Assembly: GCA_963777695.1 (NCBI GenBank) | Contig: CAVZRC010000003.1 | Location: 2,046,001 to 2,110,000 of the forward strand | Direction: 5' to 3' | From: CAVZRC01 sp963777695 | GTDB lineage: Bacteria; Planctomycetota; Planctomycetia; Isosphaerales; Isosphaeraceae | DNA: 64,000 bases | Program-made: the position numbers and the translations under genes | The notes under the pieces: generated by a model | The model's database searches: none | What the model was told of the DNA's origin: nothing | What the model saw: only the letters and a program-made list of their open reading frames with translations | Shown: one piece after another, positions 10,010-19,757 of the stretch | Layout: each line of letters begins with the position of its first letter | How positions within the stretch are numbered: position 1 is the stretch's first letter

Positions 10010-12357
10010 ATGGATCGGGCGATCCCCATCCCAGGACCCGGCTGGTCAATTTCTCGGAGTCTCGGCCCCGTCCTGCTTCCATTACTGCTGATCGGATCGG
10101 CCCTGGCTGCCGATCCCGCCGATTCGGACGGTGCTAGCCTGTTCCGGGAGAAGGTCGCGCCCATCCTGAAGGCGGAATGTTTCCGCTGTCATTCCGCGGA
10201 GGCGGAGAAGGTCCGGGGCGGGCTCCGAGTGGACGCACGCGAGGCGCTTCTCGAAGGCGGCGATTCGGGACCGGCGATCGTGCCGGGCAAGAGCGGCGAG
10301 AGCCTGTTGATCCACGCCATCCGCCACGAAGATGGTATGGCGATGCCTCCCAAGAAGCCCAGGTTGTCCGAGGAGATCGTCGCCGACATCGCAAAATGGG
10401 TGGACCTTGGGGCGCCTTATCCGGCCTCGGGCGGGACGCAGCTTTCCTTCAACGAGACGATCCAGCAAGCCCGGTCGCACTGGGCGTTCCGGCCGGTGAA
10501 GAAGGTCGTGCCGCCGACGGTCCGGGATGCCGCCTGGGTCCATAACCCGGTCGACGCCTTCATCCTCGCCGGGCTGGAGGGACGTCGGTGGCATCCCTCG
10601 GCGCCGGCCGGACGGGCCGAGTGGCTCCGTCGCGTGACCTTCGACGTGACCGGCCTGCCGCCCTCGGCCGACGAGATCGAGACGTTCGTCGGCGATCCCG
10701 CGCCGGACGCCGAGGAGCGGGTGGTCGACCGGCTGCTGGCCAGCCCGAGGTACGGCCAGCGGTGGGGGCAGCACTGGCTCGACCTCGTCCGCTTCGCCGA
10801 GTCCGAAGGCTTCGAGTACGACCGGCATATCCCCGACGGCTGGCGATACCGCGATTACGTCGTCGACTCGCTGAACCGGGACAAGCCCTTCGACCGGTTC
10901 GTGATCGAGCAGATCGCCGGCGATGAGCTGGCGCCGGGAGACCGCGAATATGAGACGGCGTCGATCTTCCACCGGCTCGGCCCGGTGCGTCGCAACGCGG
11001 GCAACCCGGAGATCGCGCTCAGCCGCAACGAGGTGCTGACCGAGCGCACCGACATCCTCGGCGCGACATTCCTCGGGCTGACCGTCGGCTGTGCCCGATG
11101 TCACAACCACAAGCTCGAGCCGATCTCGCAGAAAGATTACTACCGGCTCCAGGCGTACCTGTCGGCCACCGAGGAGCACGACATCAGCCTCGCCACGCCG
11201 GCGCAGGTCAAGGCGTGGGAGGCGGATCGCAAGCGGGTCCAGGACGAGATCAAGAAGCTCCAGGCGAAGGCGCGGAAGGCGACCGGCGTTGAGAAGGCTC
11301 GGCTGGCGATGGAAATCGAGGCGACGGAGGATTCGATGCCTCCGCCGCCGGCCACGATCCCGGCGATCTGGAACGACGCCAAGCGACGGACGCCGATCCA
11401 CGTCCTGAAGCGTGGGGTCTGGGAGAACAAGGGAGAGCCGGTCGGGCCCCGGCCGCCGAGCGTACTGGTCGCCGAGGATCTGCCCGAGCTGTCCCCCGAC
11501 CTGCCCGACCCGCGCAGCCGGCTGGCGCGTTGGCTCGCGTCGCCCGAGCATCCGCTGACCGCCCGCGTGATCGTCAACCGGATCTGGCAGCACCATTTCG
11601 GCACGGGGCTGGTCAAGACGGTCAACGACTTCGGGACCAAGGGGGATCGTCCCAGTCACTCGGAATTGCTCGACTGGCTGGCAGCGACGCTCGTCGAGAA
11701 TGGCTGGCGGCTCAAGCCGATCCATCGCCTCATCCTCTTGAGCCGTACGTATCGGCAATCGAGTGCGTCACGATGCCCCGAAGCCAACAGGGACGATCCG
11801 GAGAACCGCCTGCTCTGGCGGTTCAATCGCCGTCGGCTCGAGGCGGAGGAGATCCGCGATGCCATGCTCGCCGTCTCGGGCCGGCTGAATTCTCGCGCCG
11901 GCGGGCCGAGCGTGATGGTGCCGGTCTCCCCGGGGATCGTCCGCTTGCTGTTGAAGCCGTCGCAGTGGCAGGTCTCGCGGGATGAAGCCGAATTCGACCG
12001 GCGGTCGATCTACCTGATCGCCAAGCGGAATCTCCGCTTGCCGTTCCTGGAGACGTTCGACGCGCCGGCCCTGTTGACCAGTTGCTCGCGACGGGAATCG
12101 AGCACCCACGCGCCCAGGCGCTGGAGCTGCTCAACGGCCCGATGTCCAACGAGCTGGCCGTCGCCTTCGCCGACCGGCTCCGGGAGGAGACGGGCGGAGA
12201 GCCGCGGCGTCTGGTCGACCGCGCCTATCGGCTGGCGATGGGCCGTCCCCCGACCGCGCGCGAGGAAGCCCTGGCCCTGGAATTCCTCCGCGACCAGCCG
12301 CTGACCGAATTCACGCTGGCCCTGTTCAATCTCAACGGATTCCTCTATGTTCCCTGA
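10010..12357 (+). CDS. DUF1549/DUF1553 protein with N-terminal planctomycete cytochrome-like domain (frame break near 12113)
   Basis: About 782 residues when restored. The ATG at 10010 follows CGAGGACA and starts a signal peptide (hydrophobic VLLPLLLIGSALA, cut near residue 34). A planctomycete cytochrome c-like domain follows with CFRCH at residues 57-61, then DUF1549 (WLRRVTFDVTGLPPS; YGQRWGQHWLDLVRFAES) and DUF1553 (SRLARWLASPEHPLTARVIV; THGLP-type tail region LPFLETFDAP). The frame is lost at the CCC run 12113-12115: one extra C turns APRRW into APQALELLNG, as expected for the family, and the total becomes a multiple of three. It overlaps the DUF1501 gene by 11 nt. Such pairs are a planctomycete hallmark, thought to act in periplasmic oxidation or degradation of complex carbon; role unproven. 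Confidence 0.88.
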
Positions 12358-13782
12358 AACCCGCCCGCATCCGCACGCCCGGCCGACGCGCACCCGGCGC
12401 GAGTTCATCCGCGACGGTTTCTGCGGGTTCGGAGGACTCGCGCTGGCCTCGCTGCTGCACGAGGAGCAGGCCCGCGCCGGGGCCGCCGATCCGCTGGCGC
12501 CGAAGCTCCCGCATCTTCCCGCGAAGGCACGCTCGGTGATCTTCCTGTTCATGGCAGGCGGCCCGAGCCACCTCGAGACGTTCGACCCCAAGCCGCTGTT
12601 GAACCGGCTCCACGGTCAGGCGCGGCCCAAGGAATTCGGCGACGTCAAATATCAGTTCGTCTCAAAGAACGCCAAGTTGCTCGGCACGCGGCGGACGTTC
12701 CGCAAATACGGCGAGAGCGGCATCGAGGTGTCCGACCTGTTCCCGCACCTGTCGGAATGTGTCGACGACCTGGCGGTGATCCGGTCGTGTCACGGGGACA
12801 TGGTCGTGCATTCGGCGGCGCAGTACGAGCTGTTCTCCGGGCGGATCGTGCCGGGATTTCCCAGCATGGGGTCGTGGGTCTGCTACGGGCTCGGGTCGGA
12901 GAGCCGGTCGCTGCCGGCCTACGTCGTGATCCCGGACCCGCGCGGGGCGCTCGAGGCGGGCCAGCCGATGTACATGCACGGCTTCCTGCCGGCCGTCTAC
13001 CAGCCGACCATGTTCCGGCCCGGCAGTCGGCCGGTGCTCAACCTGGACCTGCCGGCCGGCGTCGGGCTGGACCGCCGCCGCCGGACTCTCCGCCTGATCC
13101 GCGAGCTGAACGAGGCGACGATCGATCCGGACGATCAGGAATTCCACGCCCGGATCAATGCCTACGACCTCGCGTTCCGGATGCAGACCGAGGCGCCGAG
13201 GTGCTCGACATCGCGCGAGAGCCGCAGGAGACGCTGGATCTCTACGGGATCGGCGCCGAGCCCACGCACGACTACGGCCGGCGCTGCCTCCAGGCGCGGA
13301 AGCTGGTCGAGAACGGCGTGCGGTTCGTCTGCGTGGTCTCGGGGGGCGGGCCCGGCGACCAGCAGTGGGACGCCCACAACGACATCGAGGGCAACCATAC
13401 CCGCAAGGCCGCCGAGACGGATCGGCCGGTCGCCGGGCTGCTCAAGGACCTGAAGCGCCGCGGACTGCTCGAAAGCACGCTGGTCCTCTGGGGCGGCGAG
13501 TTCGGCCGATCGCCCGAGGCGGAGTCGGCCCGGGGTCGCGACCATCACAATCTGGGCTTCACGATGTGGATGGCCGGCGGCGGCGTGAAGGGCGGCCAGA
13601 TCGTCGGCGCGACCGACGCGATCGGCCTCCACGCCATCGAGAGCCCCTATCACTTCCGCGACGTCCATAACACGATCCTCCACCTCCTGGGCCTCGACCA
13701 GCACCGGCTGACCTATCCGCACCTCGGACGCAACGAGCGGCTCACGTTCGTCGAGGGGAAAGTCATCCGGGAGATCGTCTGA
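12347..13782 (+). CDS. DUF1501 family secreted protein (frame break near 13197)
   Basis: About 478 residues once restored. The N-terminus has a Tat-like signal (TRREFIRDGFCGFGGLALAS). The body shows the DUF1501 pattern, a sulfatase/alkaline-phosphatase-like fold: SVIFLFMAGGPSHLETFDPK near the start, IRSCHGDMVVHSAAQYELFSG in the middle, and LVLWGGEFGRSP plus GRDHHNLGFTMWMAGGG later. The frame changes at 13196-13198: an additional G (GCGCCGGAG) would read EAPEVLDIAREPQETLDLYG, the family-typical continuation. Two frames then sum to a multiple of three. The start overlaps the end of the DUF1549/DUF1553 gene, indicating translational coupling; the two proteins almost always come as a pair in planctomycetes. 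Biochemical role not established. Confidence 0.88.
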
Positions 13783-14117
13783 AAGGCGACGGTGGACGAG
13801 TATGCTCGTTTGCTTCAGCTCCGGCTTATGGAAGCCGGGGGACGAGTCGTCGAACAATGGGGTGAAATTATCGAGAACAATTACCGTCATTCGGCGCGAA
13901 TTGACGACGCTCTAACGGGCGCGTGTCCGTGGGGGTGGGTATTTTATTTTGTTGATGCTGACGTTCCTTCGAGGTAGATGAAGGGAACGTATGCACTCGA
14001 TCGTCTTACTGGTCAGTCATACCCTGTTGGAACTAAGGGACTTGAAAACGCTTTACACATATTAAGATCATGGCGAACCCACCTTGGTGTACGCGGTCCA
14101 TGAGCCCGCAAGAGAAC
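13783..14117. other. Intergenic region between convergent genes
   Basis: This 335-nt stretch lies between the ends of two convergent operons. Its second half is distinctly richer in A and T than the neighbours (for example around 13937-13955 and 14049-14070). A 61-codon frame at 13792-13977 has no ribosome binding site or familiar sequence and I do not count it as a gene. I see no strong terminator hairpin. Confidence 0.4.
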
Positions 14118-15882
14118 TCACGGCACCTGGCGATTCATCTTGAGCAGCAGGCGTTCGGCGCGGAAGACGATCTCGATGTCCTTGTCCTTCAGGGCGTCTT
14201 CGAGGACCGGGACGGCGACGGGCCCCATCTCGCTCAGGCGCGTCTCGGCGGCTTCCCGCTCCTTGGGTGAGAGGTCGCCGAGCTTCTGCACCAGGGTCCG
14301 GGCACGATCCTGGAGTCGGGGATCGACGCCGTGGACGACGATCATCGCGGTTCGGACCATCTTCTTCGGCGGCGGGAAGACATCCAGGAGCACCCGCTCG
14401 TCGATCGCCGTTCGCGATAGATGGACCAGCACGACCAGTTCCTTCGGCTCGAACAACGCCTGGCCGTATTCGGCGAGGAGGACCTTCACCACGTCCTCGC
14501 GGAGACCCTGCGCCGTCAGCCTTCGTGCCAGCGTGTCGAGGGTGACCTCCCGGTAGGAGGGCTCCGTCGGCTTCCTCGGCTGGGACATGACGAGCTTCAC
14601 GGGCGGACCTTCGACCACGGCACCTTTCTTGCCGACGTCCTCGGCGAGCCGGGCTGCGGTGGTGATGTAGAGGCTGCCGGTCTCCGTGATCCGATAGCTC
14701 AGGCTGGCGCCGCCGAGGACGTCCGCCAGGGTGTCGCGGGCGGCGACCTGGTTGGCGTTCATGTCGATCGGCTGGGCCAGATCGACCTTCTCCTTGGCCA
14801 GCGTCTTGTCGTCCAGCTCATAGCGGAGGCGAGCCTGTCCCATGATGATTCCGATGACCTGCCGGCGCGGCGTCTGATTGACGGTCACCGTGATCGGCCG
14901 GTTGAGCAGTTGGTTGAACGCGGCCGCGGACGTCCGCATCGCCCTCGGCGGGCATGGGAGGGATCGACTCTTCCTCGGTTTTTTTCTTAGCCTCGGCCTC
15001 CTTGAAGACGTCGTCCGGCGTCGGCGGGGCCTTCTTCGCGGCCTCGTCCTTCTTCGCGGCGGCCGGTTCCTTTTCCTTGCCGGCCGCTCCGTCCTTCTTC
15101 GGTGCGGCCGCTTCCTTCTTCGGGGCCGCTTCGTCCTTCTTCTCCGCCGCTTCCTCTTTCTTCTCGGGAGTCGCCGCGGGCAGCTCGTCCAGCCAGCCGA
15201 CGCGGTAGCCGTTCTCGCCGGGGGCGATCACGGCGACGTCGAGCAGCTTGAATCCGGTCTGGTTCTGCAAGGTGTACTCGTCGGGGCCGCCGCGGATCTT
15301 CACGGGGATTGGCACCGTCAACTCGGCGTCGTAGGCGATGAACCGTTCGTAGTGCGACTCCTGCTTGAGATACAGGGCCGACTTGTTCTGGCGGAGCTTC
15401 TGCGTCCAGTGTTCGGCCGGGAGATAACTCTGCGGGATGTTCGCGGGCGGGTCGGTGGAGAAATCGGACTTGAACCACTGGAGCCGGCCGGCTCGCTCGG
15501 TGCTCGCCGGCCAGTGGGAGAGGAAGAGCCCCTTCTTCGCCTGGAGGTCCACGTCCACGTCCTTGCACGGATCGCCGAAGAACTGGACGACCGACACGGG
15601 GGCCACCGGGAACTTGCTGCCGAGATCCTTCTCCTCGAACTTCGGCCGGCTCGTGCCGACCGAGCTGGGCATGGCGTTCTTATAGACGCGTGTGGTGTTC
15701 AAGGTCGTCTGGGCCGGATTGCCGACCCAGATCGACCATTCGTGGACCTCGATCGGCGACTGAGGGTTATCCTTATCCTTGACTTTGTCCTTGTCGTCGA
15801 ATCCCGAGGTGCGGAACGCGGCCCCCAGGACGAGCGCGAGCGACAACGATAGCCAGAGCGATCGAACGAGTAGTGCACGCAT
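14118..15882 (-). CDS. Secreted protein with Lys/Glu/Ala-rich linker (frame break near 14931)
   Basis: The restored protein has about 587 residues. The ATG at 15882 begins a signal peptide (LLVRSLWLSLSLALVLGAAF). Residues about 40-235 form a folded domain containing SPIEVHEWSIWVGNPAQTTL. A low-complexity linker of repeated KKDEAA, KKEAA and APKK units follows, and then a second domain that begins NQLLNRPITVTVNQTPRRQV, resembling the short STN/secretin-type or HEAT-associated modules of planctomycete secreted proteins. The C-terminus (VPVLEDALKDKDIEIVFRAE) looks like a HEAT repeat. The frame changes near 14931 at GCGGCCGCG; removing one G restores continuity. It lies 42 nt after the NPCBM gene and is the last gene of the leftward run. 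Function unknown. Confidence 0.7.
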
Positions 15883-15924
15883 AAGCCTGGATGTCCCGTC
15901 TTTCTCGCCGTGGAATCGACTTCA

Positions 15925-18654
15925 TCAGGGTGTTGGAGTGGTCGCGGGCTTGGTTGAGGCCTGCCGGTAGAGCCGGGCGTTCGCCCAGATCACGCGATCG
16001 CCGGTATCCTGGCCGCGGCCGAAATCGACCTGGAGCCGCAACTGCTCGGCGCCGGCGACCGGCAACGAGAGCTTCACCGGCGGATCGGTGGCCTTCAGGT
16101 CGGGGTTCGCGTAGATCTCCTTGGTGTCGGCGAAGACCCGGCAATCGACGCGTCCCTGGCCCTTCGAGGCGTCGTCGAAGCCGACCAGGGCCTCGAATTT
16201 GGTATAGCGTCCGTTGAGGTCGTAGGTCAGGATCGACCGCGAGTGGACCGCGACGCCGCGATCGTAGGTCTGGCCTTTGATCTTCAGGGGCTCGCCGAGC
16301 AGATTGACATCCCGTCGCCACGAGATGCGACGGCCGAAGAACGGCGTCTCCTCGACCTTGCTGGGCTTCAGGTCGGAGAGGTACGTCAGCTTGCCGCCGT
16401 GGGACCGGACGGACAGCACATCGCCGGCCGGGAGCTTCATCTCCTGACCCCAAGGCGTCTCGACCTTCCAGACGCCGCCTTCCAGGGTCTTCCATCGACC
16501 GGAGACGAGCAGGTCCGCGGGCAGGGCGAACGTGCTGCGGAGGACGTCCGACTGGTCCGATTCCGCCCGGGTCGCCATGACCAGGCCCTCGACCTGCTTG
16601 AGGGGCAAGGTCCGTGTCCGGCCCTTGTACTGGAAGCGTAGCCGGTCTTCCTCGGTCCCCTCGACGATGCCGGCGATCGCCACGACTTCGCCCGTCTTGG
16701 TCTGTGCCAGGAGCTGGTCCTCGGACCCGCGCGCCTTCAGCCGCCTGGCGAAGGACGCCGGGGATTCCTTGCGCTCCAGCAGGCCGAAATGAATCCCGAG
16801 GATGCGCGCCAGCGGGACGTCGAGATGGTCCTGCCAGGGTGTCGTGATCCGGACGGCGTCCTGGGTGATGCCCTCGAACCTGCCGTAGAGCTTCTCCTCG
16901 CCCGTCAGATAGAGCCAGGCATCGGGCCGTTCGAAGCCGGGGGCCTTGGGATCGACGGCCAGGTCGGGCTTGGTGTGGGCCTCGGCCTTGGCGGTGGTAT
17001 TGGCATTCTGGTTGTCGGCATACATGACCATGATGTTGAAGGTCTTCTCGAAGCAGTCGCCGGGGGGCGGCTCCAGGAAGAGGTCTGCCGATGGTTCGGT
17101 GCCGGAGCGTCGGACGACCACGGGCCAGTCCTGCGAGTCGGTCGTGTCGAGCCGATAGCTCGTCTGACCCTTGTCGGTCTGGCAATTGATGGTGACCTGC
17201 TTGATCTCCGCCGGCCTCAGGTTGAAGAGCGTCAGGTTCAGGTCGCGGATGCCATTCTTCTTGGGCTCGACCTTGGGGATCTTCGTGGGGGCCGTCGTGC
17301 CCGGGGGCGGGGCGAGGACATCGTCGGTCCCGTCGGTCTTCTTGGCCTCGGCGGTCTTCTGGGCCGGGTCGTCCTTCTTGGCGCTCAGACCCGGCATGGT
17401 GAAGTCGAGATTGGGCTGACCCATGAAGCGGGCGGTCATCTGGGGCGCCCGCTCGAATCGGATGCTCTCGAGTTCATCCAGCGGGATCTTGGCCTTCGGT
17501 GGTGGCGGGGTGGGTGCGGGCGCGGGTGCGAAGACGGCCGACGGAGGGGCATCCGGCGCGAACGGGTCTGAGGCTCCCGGAGCGGCGGCCGGTGCGGGTT
17601 TGGCGGCGGCCGGTGCGGGTTTGGCGGCGGCCACCGGCGCCGCCGGTGCGGCGGCTGGCGCGGGGGCGACCGGAGCGGCGGCCGCCGCCGGAGCGGCGGC
17701 GACCATCATGACAGCCCCGCCGGGTGCGAGCGCAACCATCACGTTCCCACCGGCGGCGGGCACGCCGCCGACCTCGGCCATCGCCGGTGCCACGACCGGG
17801 ACCCCCGGTTGGTTGGGCGGGGCGCCGGGCGACGCGGGCGAACCGCCGACGATCAGGATGCCGTCCTCGATCGAGGTCGGGTCGCCATAGACGACCTGAT
17901 CGTAGACGGTGCGGATCACCGTCCCCAGGCCGTTGAAGCGGTCGGCGTTGATGGTGATGTCGCGGACGATCACGTCGAGGGGCTCGGCTCCGTTGCGGTT
18001 GGAGGCGAAGAGCTTCACCGCGGCGACGTCCATCGGCTGGGTGTTGACCTGGCCGAGATATCGCAGGCGGCCCGACTTGCCGTCGAGCACCTGGTAGCGG
18101 ATGGTGTTGCCCTCGCGTTGCATCTCTAGCCGGATCTCGTCGCCCGAGGCCGGGGATGTGCGTCGCGGAGGCTTGGGAGGCTGCTGCGGCCCTCCGCCCA
18201 TCCCCATGCGCATCTGCATCATCTGCATCTGCATCATCTGCATGGGGTTGTTCATGGCCTTCTCGACGGACCGGTAGACCTCCGTCCCGTTGGGCTCTCG
18301 GAGGCGTAGGAGCGTCGCATCGGGCTGGTTGATGTCCTGGAACGCGATGGCCATGCCGATCGCGGCGCCGTCCTCCTGGGCGGGCTTGGGGAGCTTCTTG
18401 ATCACGAAGGTGGCGGTGATGGTGAAATTGCCGCCGAACCGCACCTGCTGGGGCGTCTTCCAGCCGGTTTCCTGGAGGCCCGCGGCCAGCGTGATCCGCA
18501 GGCCGTTGTCCTCGCGCTTGAACGCTTTCTTCTCGCCATAACCCTCGGCGTCGAGCGCCGCCTGATCGAGCTCCTTGGCGGTCAGCGATCGGGAATAATC
18601 CGTCGCGCCGACGCCGCTCAGCAGGCCGATCAGGAGGATTGCCGCGGTGTGCAT
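15925..18654 (-). CDS. Secreted NPCBM/NEW2-domain protein with Ala/Pro-rich linker
   Basis: 909 residues from the ATG at 18654, which starts a signal peptide (HTAAILLIGLLSGVGA). The N-terminal third resembles a beta-sandwich, LamG/DUF1583-like domain (FGGNFTITATFVIKKL). It contains an odd Met/Gln run (MQMMQMQMMQMRMGMGGG) and is followed by a long Ala/Pro linker around residues 330-400 with two copies of AAAKPAPAA. The C-terminal 130 residues match the NPCBM/NEW2 carbohydrate-binding fold of family 98 glycosidase-type proteins (KIKGQTYDRGVAVHSRSILT; FEALVGFDDASKGQG; VDFGRGQDTGDRVIWANARL). Probably a periplasmic or surface protein that binds glycans. It follows the small secreted protein gene at 18821 after a 166-nt gap containing a perfect palindrome. 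Confidence 0.85.
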   Translation of the reverse strand: MHTAAILLIGLLSGVGATDYSRSLTAKELDQAALDAEGYGEKKAFKREDNGLRITLAAGLQETGWKTPQQVRFGGNFTITATFVIKKLPKPAQEDGAAIGMAIAFQDINQPDATLLRLREPNGTEVYRSVEKAMNNPMQMMQMQMMQMRMGMGGGPQQPPKPPRRTSPASGDEIRLEMQREGNTIRYQVLDGKSGRLRYLGQVNTQPMDVAAVKLFASNRNGAEPLDVIVRDITINADRFNGLGTVIRTVYDQVVYGDPTSIEDGILIVGGSPASPGAPPNQPGVPVVAPAMAEVGGVPAAGGNVMVALAPGGAVMMVAAAPAAAAAPVAPAPAAAPAAPVAAAKPAPAAAKPAPAAAPGASDPFAPDAPPSAVFAPAPAPTPPPPKAKIPLDELESIRFERAPQMTARFMGQPNLDFTMPGLSAKKDDPAQKTAEAKKTDGTDDVLAPPPGTTAPTKIPKVEPKKNGIRDLNLTLFNLRPAEIKQVTINCQTDKGQTSYRLDTTDSQDWPVVVRRSGTEPSADLFLEPPPGDCFEKTFNIMVMYADNQNANTTAKAEAHTKPDLAVDPKAPGFERPDAWLYLTGEEKLYGRFEGITQDAVRITTPWQDHLDVPLARILGIHFGLLERKESPASFARRLKARGSEDQLLAQTKTGEVVAIAGIVEGTEEDRLRFQYKGRTRTLPLKQVEGLVMATRAESDQSDVLRSTFALPADLLVSGRWKTLEGGVWKVETPWGQEMKLPAGDVLSVRSHGGKLTYLSDLKPSKVEETPFFGRRISWRRDVNLLGEPLKIKGQTYDRGVAVHSRSILTYDLNGRYTKFEALVGFDDASKGQGRVDCRVFADTKEIYANPDLKATDPPVKLSLPVAGAEQLRLQVDFGRGQDTGDRVIWANARLYRQASTKPATTPTP

Positions 18655-18703
18655 CTGTGACTCGCTCTGCTCGAGTGAATGATCGTCGTGAATGCCAAGC
18701 CCA

Positions 18704-18769
18704 GTAGGGTGGGTGAAACCCACCGAATTTGTGGATCGTCACGGACTCGGTGGGTTTCACCCACCCTAC
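18704..18769. repeat. Perfect 23-bp inverted repeat (REP-like palindrome)
   Basis: The arm GTAGGGTGGGTGAAACCCAC continued by CGA (18704-18726) is the exact reverse complement of 18747-18769. The two arms are separated by 20 bases, and each arm is itself internally dyad-like (GGGTgaaACCC). Palindromes of the GTAGGGTGGG...CCCACCCTAC type recur between genes in many bacteria. Here it lies between two leftward genes and could act as an attenuator or mRNA stabiliser. Confidence 0.85.
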
Positions 18770-18820
18770 GAGAGGCCCTGGTGGGCTCGGCACTCACGAC
18801 GGACGAGCGACTCCGTCAAC

Positions 18821-19351
18821 TTACTGACCGGAAGTCGCCTTGGATTCCGCCGGGGTCCCGGTGGTGGGGGCGGCCTTCTCGTCGGCGAGGCGGCGATAAT
18901 ACCGCTCGAGCACCGTGCGATACTCGGGAGGGAATCCTTCCGACATCGACTGGAGGATCCGGTCGCGCTCGCGTCCCGAGAGCTTCGCCCAGTCCTTGTT
19001 GCTCGCCGCGGGGTCATTGAGGTCGCCGATGCCGCCGGTGCCGTTGCGGATCATCGAATCCAGCATCGGGCTGCTCGGCTTGTTCTTCTTGATGCCGCCC
19101 TTGCAGTTGGCACACTGCTTCTCCAGGTCGGCGATCAGGACGTCGAGGTCGTGGACGATCGTCTTTTCCTGGCTCTGCACCGGCTCGCCGGTCTGGGTCT
19201 TAGCCAGGTCGCCGGCCACGCCGGTCATCTCCTCGGAGATGGCGGTGACCGGCTTCGGTGCGGACGTCTTGGTCGGCTTCCCGAAGGAAACGGTGACCAT
19301 GAGGCAGGACATCACTGCGGTCGCGGCGAGAATTCGAAAGCTACTTCTCAT
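18821..19351 (-). CDS. Small secreted protein of unknown function
   Basis: 176 residues from the ATG at 19351, preceded by GGGAGATCTC. The N-terminus is a signal peptide (SSFRILAATAVMSCLMVTVSFG). The mature part is hydrophilic and probably helical; it contains one CANCKGG pair of cysteines (possible metal or haem-like site, but no CxxCH) and ends with a motif seen next to planctomycete Bat-like genes, PPEYRTVLERYYRRLADEK. It is the gene after the large coiled-coil membrane protein (stop at 19743) on the same strand, separated by a 391-nt gap with a strong palindrome. I cannot assign a function; association with the upstream stress/complex-assembly module is inferred from order. Confidence 0.75.
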   Translation of the reverse strand: MRSSFRILAATAVMSCLMVTVSFGKPTKTSAPKPVTAISEEMTGVAGDLAKTQTGEPVQSQEKTIVHDLDVLIADLEKQCANCKGGIKKNKPSSPMLDSMIRNGTGGIGDLNDPAASNKDWAKLSGRERDRILQSMSEGFPPEYRTVLERYYRRLADEKAAPTTGTPAESKATSGQ

Positions 19352-19742
19352 GAGATCTCCCTCCGATTCAAAATGAATGGACGGACACGCGTCAGTCTCC
19401 CAGCTTCGGCCACTGCATGCGGGATCCGGCGCGGACGTCGGATCCCTCGCTCCTCCTGTCCGGTCTCCCGTGAGTCGATCCCACGTCTCTGGGCGGGCGT
19501 CCAGTCCGGGACCCCGGGACGCATCCGGTCGATCTCGACGGTATCGTCGTTGAGACAGGCCCGGGATAATCTTATCATTTTCGGCGTCATAAGGGCGACA
19601 TCGATCAGTTGGGAATCGACCGCACGAGAGCGCTTTGCGATTGAGTCGCGCACACTCCTTGGCGGATGCGAATACACCCCCCCCGCCCCCCCTTCGTAAG
19701 GGGGGGACGTTGAGGCGGACCGGCCCGTTCCCCGTCCCCCCC
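19352..19742. other. Intergenic region with part of a C/G-run palindrome
   Basis: No real gene is visible in these 391 nt. The right half holds the left arm and spacer of the inverted repeat at 19685-19757. An A/T-richer patch around 19560-19590 on the leftward strand could carry the promoter of the small secreted protein, but I cannot point to clear hexamers. Confidence 0.4.
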
Positions 19743-19757
19743 TTACGAAGGGGGGGC
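19685..19757. repeat. 25-bp inverted repeat with C7/G7 runs, overlapping a gene end
   Basis: The left arm 19685-19709 reads G, seven C, TTCGTAA, seven G, then ACG; the right arm 19733-19757 is its exact reverse complement. The right arm reaches into the 3' end of the large leftward gene and supplies its stop codon (TAA read leftward at 19743-19745). Sequences of the type CCCCCCTTCGTAAGGGGGG are known as dispersed intergenic elements in several phyla. Folding would give a very stable hairpin and could also terminate transcription. Confidence 0.8.

Noticed and set aside
13792..13977. 61-codon rightward ORF in the convergent gap
   Set aside because: No ribosome binding site, no family resemblance and it lies in an untypical base-composition stretch.
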